Source: Lytechinus pictus (lineage: Eukaryota > Echinodermata > Echinoidea > Temnopleuroida > Toxopneustidae). Taken from it: 64,000 nucleotides of DNA. Position numbers and translations under genes: made by a program. This document shows, one piece after another, positions 1 through 11,144 of the stretch (its first letter is position 1; the number at the start of each line of letters is the position of its first letter). Location: assembly GCF_037042905.1 (NCBI RefSeq), contig NC_087249.1:8428001-8492000 (forward strand), written 5' to 3'. The notes below the pieces were generated by a model. It worked only from the letters and a program-made list of their open reading frames with translations. It was not told where the DNA came from and made no database searches.

Positions 1-852
1 GTGAAAATGTCTTAGATGACAGATTTCTCAATCATCCAGAGGATTTTTTTCAATAACTCCGGCCCAAGGTATGCAATTACTTAAGTTATTTATATTTCCC
101 TGATAATGGAAACCATGGCATGAAACTTTCAATTTTGCTTAAAGTTAAAAAACAGTTTTAAATCGCGATCTATAAAACGCTAGTTCACTATACGTTGGCT
201 GTAGGTACGGGGCCCCATCCCCTTCAGTCTATGTATGGTGAGTGGAGCCAACGTAGTTCAGCGGAACAACCAAAATACAGAGACTGAAGCTTTTGGTCTA
301 GGCGGTAGAGTGCGGCTTCGCGCTCGCCCAGCCCCAGCTCCTACCGATTCCCGGCCCGGCGCCGTCCGGCCACTCTCTCCCATAGCACTGTGTGCTGCGC
401 CTACGGTTTGCATGCACGTCTTGGATTTGCAACTACTTGGTCCGTTTGTTGGAATAAAAGTACAGTACCTGTATACAAAACTAATCAAATCATAATGTAT
501 TCTCACCTATTTCAGTTCAGTTTGCAGTACTAGGTAGGAAAATTATAACGTCATTACAAGAGAAATACCAGAAAATTGGAGTTAAAAACAGAATTCAGCT
601 CATACATTAAGTCATTATGATTACCCAATGTGGTGAAATATGTGGTGCCTATGAGGAGACAAACAAAAAGGGAAAAAATTCATTGAGAGTCCACAGGCGA
701 TGGAATTGGAAAATACCCATAAGACATGTCTTACACTCTAATGAAAAAGACACACTACTTAACAATGATTTTGAGCTGTTTCTGATGAAAATAACCCCCT
801 AACCCTGTTACCCCCTATAAAATAAAAAAATGCTTGAAATATGACTCCCTAG

Positions 853-1331
853 TTAAAGGGGAAGTTCACCCTGAAAAAAAAGTTTGTTGTAAAAATAGCA
901 GAAAGAAAAAACGATAAAAAATATTGGTGAAGGTTTGAGAACAAAGTTTTGGATTTGTGACGGTATAAACGAGCAGCTGCCCAATACGTTATGTAATATA
1001 AACTGCATAAATTTAAATTTTTGATGGTTCGTGATGATTTATTTTTGTTTTCTTTTCAGGAACGGGTGTGAAATGATTTGTCTATTGATATAATGAAGGT
1101 ACAGCTAGTAAAAGCCATTTTCAATTTTCTGAGTAAATGACATTTCATTGATTTGTTACCATATGATATGTATTGAAGCTGCTCGCATATGACGTCACAA
1201 ATCAAATAATTAAAATTCTAATAACTTTTTTATTCTTTGATGAATTTTTCTCAAACTTTCGGCAATTTTTTAAATCATTTTGTCTGCTATTTTTACAATA
1301 AACTTTTTGTCAGGGTGAAATCCCCCTTTAA
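853..1331. mobile_element. MITE bounded by TTAA
   Basis: The ends are inverted repeats: TTAAAGGGGAAGTTCACCCT on the left, and its near-complement ending at the TTAA of 1328-1331. About 45 bp pair at each end, through the AAAATAGCAG motif. TTAA at both borders suggests piggyBac-type integration. Non-coding. Confidence 0.7.
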
Positions 1332-1582
1332 CATGTAATGAAACTACATAGCCACAGGCCTATATAACAATTCAGGATACATTTTGCAACTGACATCTTT
1401 ATTGAACTGAGACATATGAAAAAAAGCATATTAACAACCACAAAAGGCAAATAGGTATTATTTTTTTATTATATTTAGCATCATTATATGGAAAATTCAT
1501 CCGCTTGATGCGTTAATGAATCGTGTTGAAAAGTACCCCCATAACAAGTAACGCGTAGATGCGTGGTTGTGTTTCATTCAGA

Positions 1583-1650
1583 CCATCCGAAAGACGTGAA
1601 AAGGCTCAAACTCGAACCTCTGCATCAACTTGAATTTGAAACTTCCTAAA
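1583..1650 (-). repeat. Fragment sharing the tail of the 4510-4700 element
   Basis: CCATCCGAAAGACGT and CTCGAACCTCTGCATCAA occur here in the same order and spacing as at 4588-4627. No 7SL-like part is visible next to it. Confidence 0.45.
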
Positions 1651-1705
1651 TTCAACGCAGAGTTGAATGCGTGTATTACGTGTCTGCATTAATGTATAAA
1701 AATCA

Positions 1706-1839
1706 GAAGCGGATCTAGAGGGGGGGTTGGGGGGGTTGCAACCCCCCCAAAAAAAAAAATCCGGGGACCATTTTTTAAAAATCTTATCTTTTTTTTAAAC
1801 TTGTAATTTTATTTTATTCTATTTCTATGTATTTATTTC

Positions 1840-1873
<34 letters not shown>

Positions 1874-2047
1874 GAAAACGCCATTTTCACACACGTATTT
1901 TCAAAATTTTTCCCTACTGTGGGAGGGGGGACACCCCCCTCCCACACCCTCCCCCCTCGCTCGCTCCGCTCGCTTGGACTCGGTCGCTACGCTCCCTCGC
2001 ATACCACCCCAACCCCCCCCCTTTATAAAAAGCTGGATCCGCCCCTG
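1706..2047. mobile_element. Non-autonomous DNA element with GC-rich ends
   Basis: The left end CAGAAGCGGATCTAGAGGGG and the right end CTGGATCCGCCCCTG are imperfect inverted repeats, each followed inward by G/C runs. The interior has a (TTA)n microsatellite (1843-1873) and a GCTCGCTCCGCTCGC stretch. It abuts the SINE at 2049. No clear target duplication. Confidence 0.55.
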
Positions 2048-2048
2048 A

Positions 2049-2324
2049 AAATAATATAGGATTTGTATAGCGCACGTATCCACCTTGCTAGGTGCTCAAG
2101 GCGCTTCTATATTTCCCCGGCTAAACTAGTCTACCGATTCTGGTGCGCACAGCTTTTTGAGGAATTACTTCCTGCCAGTACCCAGTTACCTCACCTGGGT
2201 CGAGTGCAGCACAGTGTGGATAGATTTCTTGCTGAAGGAAAACACGCCATGGCTAGGATTCGAACCCACGACCCTCGAGCTGTTTGAAAGGCAAGAGTCA
2301 GAATCACTAGACCACGACGCGCCC
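2049..2324 (-). mobile_element. tRNA-derived SINE, copy 1 of a second family
   Basis: On the minus strand a tRNA-like head (about 2324-2251) carries the B box GGTTCGAATCC and a GTGGTCTAGTGATT A-box region. The body ends in GCGCTATACAAATCC at 2050. The same body (CTTTTTGAGGAATT and the region around 2190-2230) recurs at 46093-46352. Confidence 0.75.
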
Positions 2325-3146
2325 ACGACAATGTATATAAGAGCGCCCCCCTCCCTCCCTCCCGATCACACCTTGTGAAAAATCTACGACCCCTTTCCAG
2401 GCCTTTCCTCGCCTTTCTCTACTTTATGACCCCCTCTCTTAGTCTCCCACCCCCACTCCCCCTCTCTCTCTCTCTCTTTAATCTTTAATTTATTGATTTA
2501 TTCTAAGAGTACATTCCTCAAAACTCACGATATTAAGTCAGCTCATCGTTCAGAATGAGGAACGTATATTGATGTTATTGTAATTTTTGTAAATATGACT
2601 TATATTGATTTTATTCAGGGCCGTAGTCTTTCGTGAGGGGCGTCCTTTTTCAAGCCTTTGTGCTTATGACTGTCCTCTCCCATGCAATGATTGTTTATTG
2701 TTATTTACCGTGTAATATTGTCAATATATTTTATGTTGTATGATTATTTTTTGCATGGAAATAAAGAATCAATCAATTAATAAATAAATTGTTTCCCTTA
2801 AAGGGGGGGGGGGGGTGAACCGTGTGTGATCTGTCATTGACTGTGTGTTATAAATACATAGTCTTAAAATATACGTTTTCAGATATCTAGCTACTAATAC
2901 TACAGAGAATAAATTGACCTATAATTGTATTTGTATAGAGAAACTAAAATATTTTGAGAGGAAAAGTAATTGTTTTGCTACATGGTAACATTATTATTGC
3001 GGTATAAATTATTGAGTAGTTAATAAGCATGTTGTCATTCAAGAAGAGGGTCTATATTACTAGACTAAAGAAGCATTATGGGTCAGAAAACTGGCCAGGT
3101 ATGAGTAGTTGAGGACTCGAGATGGCGCTATTGGTTCGTAGCTGCT

Positions 3147-3760
3147 TTAAAGGGATGCTCCAGGCTGAAAATAATATGATTTGAACAAATAAAGCAAAGT
3201 CAGACAAACAACACTGAAATAACAAAGTTATGGCATTTTAAAGATGTGCATTATTCCGAGGAACAGTTCTAGGCATGTCTTCATGAATATTCAATGAGCA
3301 AACTGATGATGTCATATCCCCCCTGTTTCTTTTGTATTTTGTTATAGTTAGGTTTGTTCAAATTTTTACCTTCAAGAAAAAAAACTTGGAATGACTACTA
3401 AAAAATGAAACAATTATGATTTCATGTAATAACATAAGAAAAGGGAAAGTGGGGATGCGACATCATCAGCCCACCGATCATGACGATGTGTATATAAGTG
3501 TTTTCATAATTTATTGCTAAATTTTAAAATTCAATAAGTTCCCTATTTGTTATCCGATTTTGACAAAAATTTTCAGCATTTTGCTTTGTGAAATTTTATT
3601 CTATTTATTTAGATATAAAGAGATTGGGTATCTTTAATTTAATACGGCTGATTTTACGCTCGTATGCTTCAAACATAAATACATCATCAATAAATCAAAT
3701 ATAATCCCCAAGTACTTGTTTTGTTGTTGTTTGAACATCTGGCTCTCAGTTTCCCTTTAA
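3147..3760. mobile_element. MITE bounded by TTAA
   Basis: The element begins TTAAAGGGATGCTCCAGGCT and ends with the inverted counterpart CTCAGTTTCCCTTTAA. Inner parts include ACAAAGTTATGGCATTTTAA and an inverted ATTTTCAGCATTTTGCTTTG, related to the 19588-20200 element. Confidence 0.6.
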
Positions 3761-3885
3761 AAAAATCCGGGTATCCGTTTGTTTCTTTATACCTTACTTT
3801 CAAGAAAATAGACAAAGTAGAGTATACATCTAGATTCATGTATTAAAATCACAATCAAATGATTTATTTCCATTCAGAGAAAGTG

Positions 3886-4015
3886 ACTCTCTCTTTCTCT
3901 TTCCATGTCTCCTTCATTCTCTCTACCTCTCATTCCCCTCTCTCTCCCTCTCTCTTCTTCATCTATCCCATCCTACATCTCCTTCTCTCTCTCTCTCCAT
4001 TTTTATTTTTCCTTC
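3886..4015. repeat. CT-rich simple sequence
   Basis: Interrupted CTCTCT and TCTTC runs on the plus strand, directly before the 15-bp minisatellite. Nothing coding. Confidence 0.7.
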
Positions 4016-4029
4016 GTCCCCGTTAACCC

Positions 4030-4206
4030 TTGTGGTGCCAGGTTAAACTGGCAAAGGTAAAAATGGCAGCGGTCAAAATGGCAGAGGTAATAATGGCAGA
4101 GGTAAAAAATGGCAGAGGTAATAATGGCAGAGGTCAAATTGGCAGATGTAAAAATGGCAAAGGTAAAAATGGTAGATATCGCAGAGGTAAAAATGGCAGA
4201 GGTAAA
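4030..4206 (+). repeat. 15-bp minisatellite (GGTAAAAATGGCAGA)n, solo block
   Basis: About ten degenerate copies of GGTAAAAATGGCAGA. The entry sequence GGTGCCAGGTTAAACTGGCA matches, inverted, the outer edge of the array at 24195, so this is a detached module of the large inverted-repeat family at 20.8-25.4 kb. The in-frame MAEVKMAEV-type translation is a product of the repeat. Confidence 0.8.
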
Positions 4207-4509
4207 TATAGTGCACCATTTTCAACACTGACAATCATACATTCAAACATAGTGATCGTAAACGTGGAATGGGAGGGGTATCGCTTTTTATATTCAAAAT
4301 GATTTACATATCAAAATAATACATGATATTCTACTTGAAGGTATATAATTTTTATTCATAGAAATTATTGATGATAGCATTAACAAATACATTAGTCGGT
4401 GTAGTCTATAGACCACTAATGACACCACTCACATATTTTTCGATAAATTGGAATCCTGTCTTGAAACAATATCACACGAAAACAAGGATTTTTTATCTCA
4501 TGGGTGTGT

Positions 4510-4700
4510 GTGTGTGTATTTGAGTTTTGTCAGACGTGTATCAATCAGATATGATTATTTACGTCTGGACCGACCTTTAACGTCACCATCCGAAAGACGT
4601 AACCAGAGCTCGAACCTCTGCATCAATTTGTAAATTCCCCCACATAGCTTGGATTACAGGCGCACGCCACAATGCCCAGTTAGGGTGATTTTAACATAGA
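4510..4700 (-). mobile_element. SINE-like insert with an Alu/7SL-like segment
   Basis: On the minus strand, 4681-4648 reads like the start of 7SL RNA/Alu (GGGCATTGTGGCGTGCGCCT followed by GTAATCC). This continues into TTGATGCAGAGGTTCGAGCT and a tail GTCTTTCGGATGGTGACGTT shared in part with 1583-1645. It lies between two endonuclease fragments of the LINE, so it was inserted. The boundaries are approximate. Confidence 0.5.
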
Positions 4701-6407
4701 TATATCACTGCCTTACTCTCCTCTGGGCCAAAAGTTAATTAATTTGTTTTCATCATTTTCCTTTCAACCTCTCATAAATAAATCAACGTGGATAACAAGT
4801 ACACCACACACAATAATAGACAATATATTTTGCAATGCAATAATAACAACAGCAACGGAATAATTTACTACGACATTTCTGACCATCTACCAATCTTTTA
4901 GATATGCCGAGATATCAAACATTTACATAAACATCAAAATAAAGTATAAAAGTCACACGGCGAAAACAAACTAAACATAACATAGAGTGTCTTAAAACTG
5001 ACTTGAGTGCAGGGAAGATGCTTTTAGAGAAGATAATGTTAACAGATCATATGATATATTTCAAAATAAACTTCAATAATATGACAAAGAATATACCTCT
5101 GACTAGAATCAAGCCAAGTAAAAAGAAGAATAAACAACCATGAATCACCCAAGGTATAATTAGAACAATATTCACTCGTAATCGATTATATAAGATATCG
5201 CTTAAAAATCTCCCACTCAAGAGCATGAAAACAAATCCAAAATAATATCGTAATAGATTAACATCAATAATCCGTTTAGCTCGTAAATCGTATTTTTCTA
5301 ACAAAATAGAAAACAACAAAGATGATAACAAAGCATTGTGGAACACAGTTAATGAAATGTTAGGTAAAAAACACATGATCTTAATAATGTTGGTTTTCTT
5401 CTACACGGGCATAAAACGCAAAATCCTTCTAAAATTGCTAATGCATTCAATTTTTTTTTCACCAATGTTGGCCCTAACATTGCATTTAAATAGTAACTAA
5501 TGCCAACGACTTTACACAATATTTATATAACCCGGGATATAACAATACCGAACATTCCTTATTTTTTAATTCCTCCAATATTGATTAAATTTTTCGATTT
5601 ATGAAATAGTTCGATCATTTAAACCTACTAAATCTAGTGGTCATGACGGTATCAGTGTACATTTAAACAAATAATTCATTATGTGGTTTTTCCCCTTTCA
5701 CATATTTTCAATTGATCTGTCACAAATGGAATTTTCCCGGATCAACTTAAAATTGCAAAAAATAATTCCCATATACAAAAAAATACCCTTGCCAAATTGC
5801 GAACTGCCGCCCTATTTCATTTTTACCAAGCATATCCAAAACACCTGAAAAACAATTTACAAGCGACTATATTCTTTTATGGACACAAATAAACTATAAA
5901 TTCCCAATCAATACGGTTTTAGGACAAATCACTCAACTGACTTTGTAATTATACAATTGAATGAATGAAGTACATTTATTTCTAACGATAAAAGCATCAA
6001 TACATTTTAAGGACTGTACTTGAATAGAACAATGGAGGTAGCAACTCAGAAAGTACAGCTTGTGATGAGTGCACCGTGACATAAACAATAGATACATAGT
6101 ACATGAACAAAAAACTTATCTAAACAGAGTACAATATAAAACAAGGGGAAAAACAAATGGGGGAGGGGGGACAGGGCAACTTTAAATAAATTACTAGCAT
6201 ATCATTTGAAGCAGAAAATAAATCGTCAAACCAATCATCCCACAACTAAACTATAAAGCAAATAACAGAATTTAGGACCAGATGTAAGTTTTTTCTTAAA
6301 GTTATTCAAAGTTGAAAAAAAAAACAGATTCACTTAAAAAAAAGAGCACACTGTCGGGGTTTTCATTGATCTGTCGAAAGCATTCGATACCATCGATCAT
6401 CATCATG

Positions 6408-6762
6408 TGGAAGCACCGTGGTGTAGCGGTTCTGACTCTCGCCTTGTAATCAGAGGGTCGTGTGTTCGAATCCCACCATGGCCTAGCGTCCTTTGGCAAG
6501 GCGTCAATCCACAATTTGCCACTCTCCACCCAGGTGTTAAATGGGTACCCGGTAGGATGCAAAAGCCTATGTAGTATGCCTAGCAATTGAGTCTTGGAAC
6601 TCTTGTTGGAATGCTCCCCAGGGAGTGGAGAAGGTGCATACATTGTATGCGGGCATGCAAGGATCCGATGACCGGGGTAATAATATATCTGTAAAGCGCT
6701 TAGAGACGTCGTTCCGATGTGTTAAGCGCTATATAAATGCGGAATATTATTATTATTATCAT
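6408..6762 (+). mobile_element. tRNA-derived SINE with (ATT)n tail, inserted in the LINE
   Basis: The head at 6413-6484 has an A-box-like segment (TGGTGTAGCGG), an anticodon-like arm and a B box (GTTCGAATCC). A body of about 200 bp follows. The 3' end carries the widespread GCGCTATATAAATGC motif and a tail of ATT repeats at 6745-6760. It separates RT motif A from motif B of the host LINE. CAT-rich triplets flank both ends and may be remnants of a target-site duplication. Confidence 0.8.
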
Positions 6763-7856
6763 ATACCATTGTATAAATTAATATGTTTTTTTAATATAAA
6801 TAAAAAGATTTGGAATCAGAGGTATTGTTTTATCATGGTTTAATAATTATTTATCCAACATACGTCAATCATCCCAAGTTCGTACCGTTAAGTGTGGAGT
6901 ACCACAGGGCTACATATTCGGCCCTTTGTTATTCTTAATTCATATGAATGATATAATCAATGCTTCACCCTTACTTATATATGTTCTCTTCGCAGATGAT
7001 ACCAATATATTCTTTCCACACAATAAGTTTGACATGCAGTAATGAATTAAATAAATTGTCCATGTGGTTTAAATCAAATAAACTCTCCTTAAACATTAAC
7101 AAAACAAATTTCATGTACTTTAAAGACATCAATTCTAAACATTTATTCTGTGGTTCCATTAATATTGATAACATCAATCTTGCTAAAAAACAAGAAACAA
7201 AATTCTTAGGTGTATTAATTGACTCTAATTTAACTTGGAATGGCCACATTCGTTATGTTAGCACGCTAGTTGCCAGAGGTATTGGCATACTATTTAAACT
7301 GAAATATTGTCTTTCTAAAAAGATCACTATTTATACTGTACAATTCTTTTATTTTGTCACATATATCATATTGCAATATATTGTGGGGTAATAGCAACAA
7401 ACGAAAATAGACTCAATTCTACGACTCCAAAAGAAAGCACTCCGCTTTTTTTTTTAGCACATACTGATCCTATTTTTTGAAACCTTAAAGCATTAATATA
7501 CAGGCGTCCATTCCTCCGTTTAGTCACTTGCGCCTATATACAAATACCCATTTGGTATGCATCTTCTTTGTGAAAACTGGCCCATATTGCTGTTGTCTGT
7601 CAGAAAATCGCTAAGAAATAATGGGATTTGATTTTTTTAAAGAAAACTATTCTATATTTTTTATAGGATAGTTTTGTTTTTTCATGGGGGGGGGGGTGTC
7701 CAAATATCCTGAAGAAAGGGACTTCAATTTTTTCTCAATTTTTGGCACAAAATAACAGACCTTAATACAGTATTTTTATGAACTTTGTATCATTAGACCC
7801 AATTCGTTTTCAATTCCTGAGCTCCATATATTATATATAAAAAAAGCTAGACAGAA

Positions 7857-7987
7857 TCATTTTTTCTCAGAAATACTGCAGAACACTTTCAACATGAGGA
7901 CCGTCATTAGAAGGCAGGCTACCAGGCTCATCCCTCCTAGTGTCCAATAAACAACCTTCACGCTTCCTGAAGCATCTTGAACGTAAC
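7857..7987 (-). CDS. MCT-A exon 4 (TM12 and stop)
   Basis: This exon is too short to be seen as an ORF on its own. After the acceptor gtggtag it reads GYVQDASGSVKVVYWTLGGM, then SLVACLLMTVLMLKVFCSIS and EKK, with a TGA stop at 7859-7857. It aligns with MCT-B exon 4 (GYIKDVSGSMVTLYWSLGGM). GYxxDxxGSxxxxxxxxG is a typical C-terminal MCT segment leading into TM12. The intron to exon 3 is only 227 nt. The tail after TM12 is very short. Confidence 0.85.
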
Positions 7988-10900
7988 CTACCACATTAGA
8001 TAGAAACAAAAAAAGGAAGAGAAAAAAAAAACGTCAAGACTCTTCAAATCCATAGAGAAGATATCCAAGTTAGACAAAATCACATGCACAAAATATTATG
8101 TTTTTTATGACAAAGAGAAAACGAAACCGTTCATCTCTACTTGACTCTCTCTCCCATGAGACGAAAACATTACTTTTTTCCATCGGTATATAAAAAAAAA
8201 TTGTTGTACTATACCTGCACCTAAACCAGAAAGAAGAAGTCCAAGACCAATTGATAAGTCGGTGAGCGTTGACCCATCAGCAAAATATTCTTGGTTGACA
8301 ACGACATCGATGACGCCTTCGCATGTAACAATGACACCATTGACCCCGATACCAACGACGAACGACATCACCAGGAGGTAAACGAAAGATGGTGACAGCG
8401 TCATAATGAAAACTCCAACGGTCAGCCAGCAACACGAGACGAAGAATAGGAAGACGCAGTACTGGGGTCTATATCTCAGCACGACAGTCAGGAAAGCACT
8501 GGAAACACCGCAGCCGATGGTGGAAGCGAAAGGGAGGATGTTCGCAGTTCGGTGCTCGAGCCCCTGCGAGATGCCATAAGTCACTTCAAAAAGATCACAT
8601 CCTCCGATAACAAAGAAGAGTATTCCAACACTCGGAATAAGAGTGCAAGAAACGATTGGATTCAAAACTAGAAAGTCAAAGTGGATGATGTCCTTGATCA
8701 ATCTGATGAAATATGACTCGTTGACTTCCGTCAGATCCGACGCACTCTGTAAGGAAATGTTCAGATGGTCTTCACTAATATCCCCATTTAAGGACTTTCT
8801 TGCTGACTTACAGTTCTCGATGATGTTGTGATTGTGATAGAGGTGATGCTTTTCAATAGTGCAGGTTTCATTGGGCACACAAACTCCCACATCACTATCA
8901 TTATCCCCCTCAGTACTCATAATTTCGCAGATGGTGCAGTCATTACTCTTAAATTCACTAGGTATGCAGTTTCCCTCTGACATACTGTTCTGCCCATCTG
9001 GGCGACTGTTCATAGAGTCCTCTCTGGATTTTGGAGTTCTTCTTTCTGGAAAGGCTTTCTGTTGTTTGGATAATAACGGGGTTGTGTCCTTGGGGAATCC
9101 ATCTTTTCCAGTAGTGGTATTAGGCCTATCTTCGCGACCACTGGTATCAGTCAGCACAGACGACTTCCGCTGATCTTTGGGCACTATGAGTGCATACCCA
9201 GCAGGTAACATGTTCAGGTATATCCCGCCCAGGATTAGGAGGGCTCCACCCACACCATATGCCATCAGACTCAGTGATATCATGAGAGGGATAAGCAGGC
9301 TACCAAGGATTCCGCCAAAGAAGGTGGAGATGCTGATGAAAGTAAAGTTTGTTGGGAAGTATCGATGCAACAGTGTTGGGGCTTGGCGATGCAAGACCGA
9401 TGCGCAGATTGCTGCAGATGGAAGAAAGGGAATTAGAATGCCAAAATTGACATAAATATTGAAAGTATGACATGTGATAGGGAGAAAGATATTGAGAGGA
9501 TTGAAAATACTGGAATGGGTTTGGAAGAAAATAATAGTAAAGAAGGAGACATGAGAGAGTGGTAGAGAGGTAGGGTAGATAATAAACATGATAAACAAGT
9601 CCTAGTCAGTGTTGTCACATTCGAGACCTTGATTTTTTTTTCTGGGGGAGGGGTAGTTGGGTGGGAGTAAGCAATCTGATAGTGATTCTTTTTCTCCTTT
9701 CCTTCTTTATTTCTTTTTTCTAACTTTTCTTTTCTATCTTCCTTCCTTTCCCTTTTTTCCTCATGTATTTTTGGGTGACGTATAGAAGAGTGTGGTAAAA
9801 ATGGTTATTGGTTCATATCTTTCAAAGGGACAGGATTCTAGGGATAGAATTTGTATCCTTATCCCCGAGATCATCTCCCTAGTTAACTAGCATTAAAGCA
9901 AATGAAATATTCCGCTTCATAATCAAGGAGTATACTGGGTTACATTCCTGTAAACATGGCTCTGGGAAGCGAGGGTGCTGATGCACCCACGTCATTTACC
10001 AGGGGGTGCTGCGTGTGTTTTTCAATAGGCATTCCCTGGAAATCTGGTAGGTATGCTAAATAGCAGAAATGACCTACACCTTTTAGTGAAAACTTTTTTC
10101 TCTCCTTTTTTGCTTGCCAAATTTAAACCAACACCTTCTGTTAAAAATATGTCCTTAGGGCCCTGCTTATAAATCGGTAATTCTCATTCAACCTGTTAGA
10201 AGTACACTGTTATAATATTTCTCCTTTAAAAAAATTAAAAGGTCCTTCTTTTTTAACTATCATGTTTTGTTAATTGCGGACAATTTCCTGTAGCATCTTA
10301 CTTTTAATAAATATTAATTGCCTGTAAAATCTTCTGTTGGTTACACTCTAAGAATAATGAGTAAAATTTTACCCAATTATGGGTAGAAAGGGAACATGCA
10401 TGTTTGTAAGTATCTTTTTTACCCCCTATTGGGCAAAATGCATGTTTTAAGGCTAAATTTCACAATAAAATACGTAAAATTTACAAAATATTTTGTATCT
10501 TTTTTACCCAACCAACATACATTTTCCCACTTTACTCAATATTGGGTAAATTTTTTTTTTAGAGTGTAACAATATAGCCTTCCTTTAATTTTCTATATCT
10601 TTATCCTTCAAGTTCACCTTCAATGATTCACCCACAGGTTGCTCTTCATAGAGAATTATGTAGTATGCAATGCAGAGAAACAAATGGGAAATACAGATAT
10701 ATGACCGTAATCGGATAACCCATATTTCTTTATCATTCTTATTTATTCGTCACTCGTATATCAATATCGTTTTCTTGCACAGGTGTTATTAATGAAGATA
10801 ATGATGCGCTGTGGTCTGAAGCTCCGTAGCTCTGTATATTCATGACGGTGACGATTTGCATATTAAGTTTTTAATAGGAACTGGTGGGTGTTTCATAAAG

Positions 10901-11113
10901 CTGTTCGTAAGATACGAAGACTTTACTCACGACTGGTGATCCTTTCTTGTGCTATCTGATATCCCTATGTAATTGAGTTATGACCCAAGTACAGGTTCCA
11001 GTCGTGCGTAAAGTCGTTCGTAACCTTACGAACAGCTTTATGAAACACCCACCAGGGGATAAGAGCGTATCAGTGGCTTACAGATGAGGGTGCTTGGGGT
11101 GCTTGCCCCCCCC

Positions 11114-11144
<31 letters not shown>

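Larger units (their letters stand above)
4370..7440 (+). mobile_element. Decayed non-LTR retrotransposon (endonuclease plus reverse transcriptase remnants)
   Basis: Fragments in successive frames follow the order of a CR1/Jockey-like ORF2. An endonuclease piece near 4390 reads VGVVYRP. A second near 4860-4900 reads ISDHLPIF. A linker at about 5090-5370 reads KKKNKQPWITQGIIR and later KYYRNRLTSIIRLARKSY. The RT starts near 5730 (FPDQLKIAKIIPIYKK, then QYGFR near 5910). Motif A is at about 6362-6400 (FIDLSKAFDTIDH), motif B near 6895 (GVPQG) and the catalytic FADD near 6990, followed by KFLGVLIDSNLTW near 7205. Stops and frameshifts are frequent, so it is dead. It is interrupted by SINE-like insertions (about 4510-4700, 6408-6760) and by unidentified sequence at about 5955-6340. 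Confidence 0.8.

Noticed and set aside
4648-4681. Human Alu contamination
   Set aside because: Only about 34 bp is Alu-like, with several mismatches, and it is embedded in a repeat tail found elsewhere in this window.
5047-5376. 109-codon minus-strand ORF with hydrophobic stretches
   Set aside because: It is antisense to the LINE linker region, whose plus-strand reading matches the retrotransposon.
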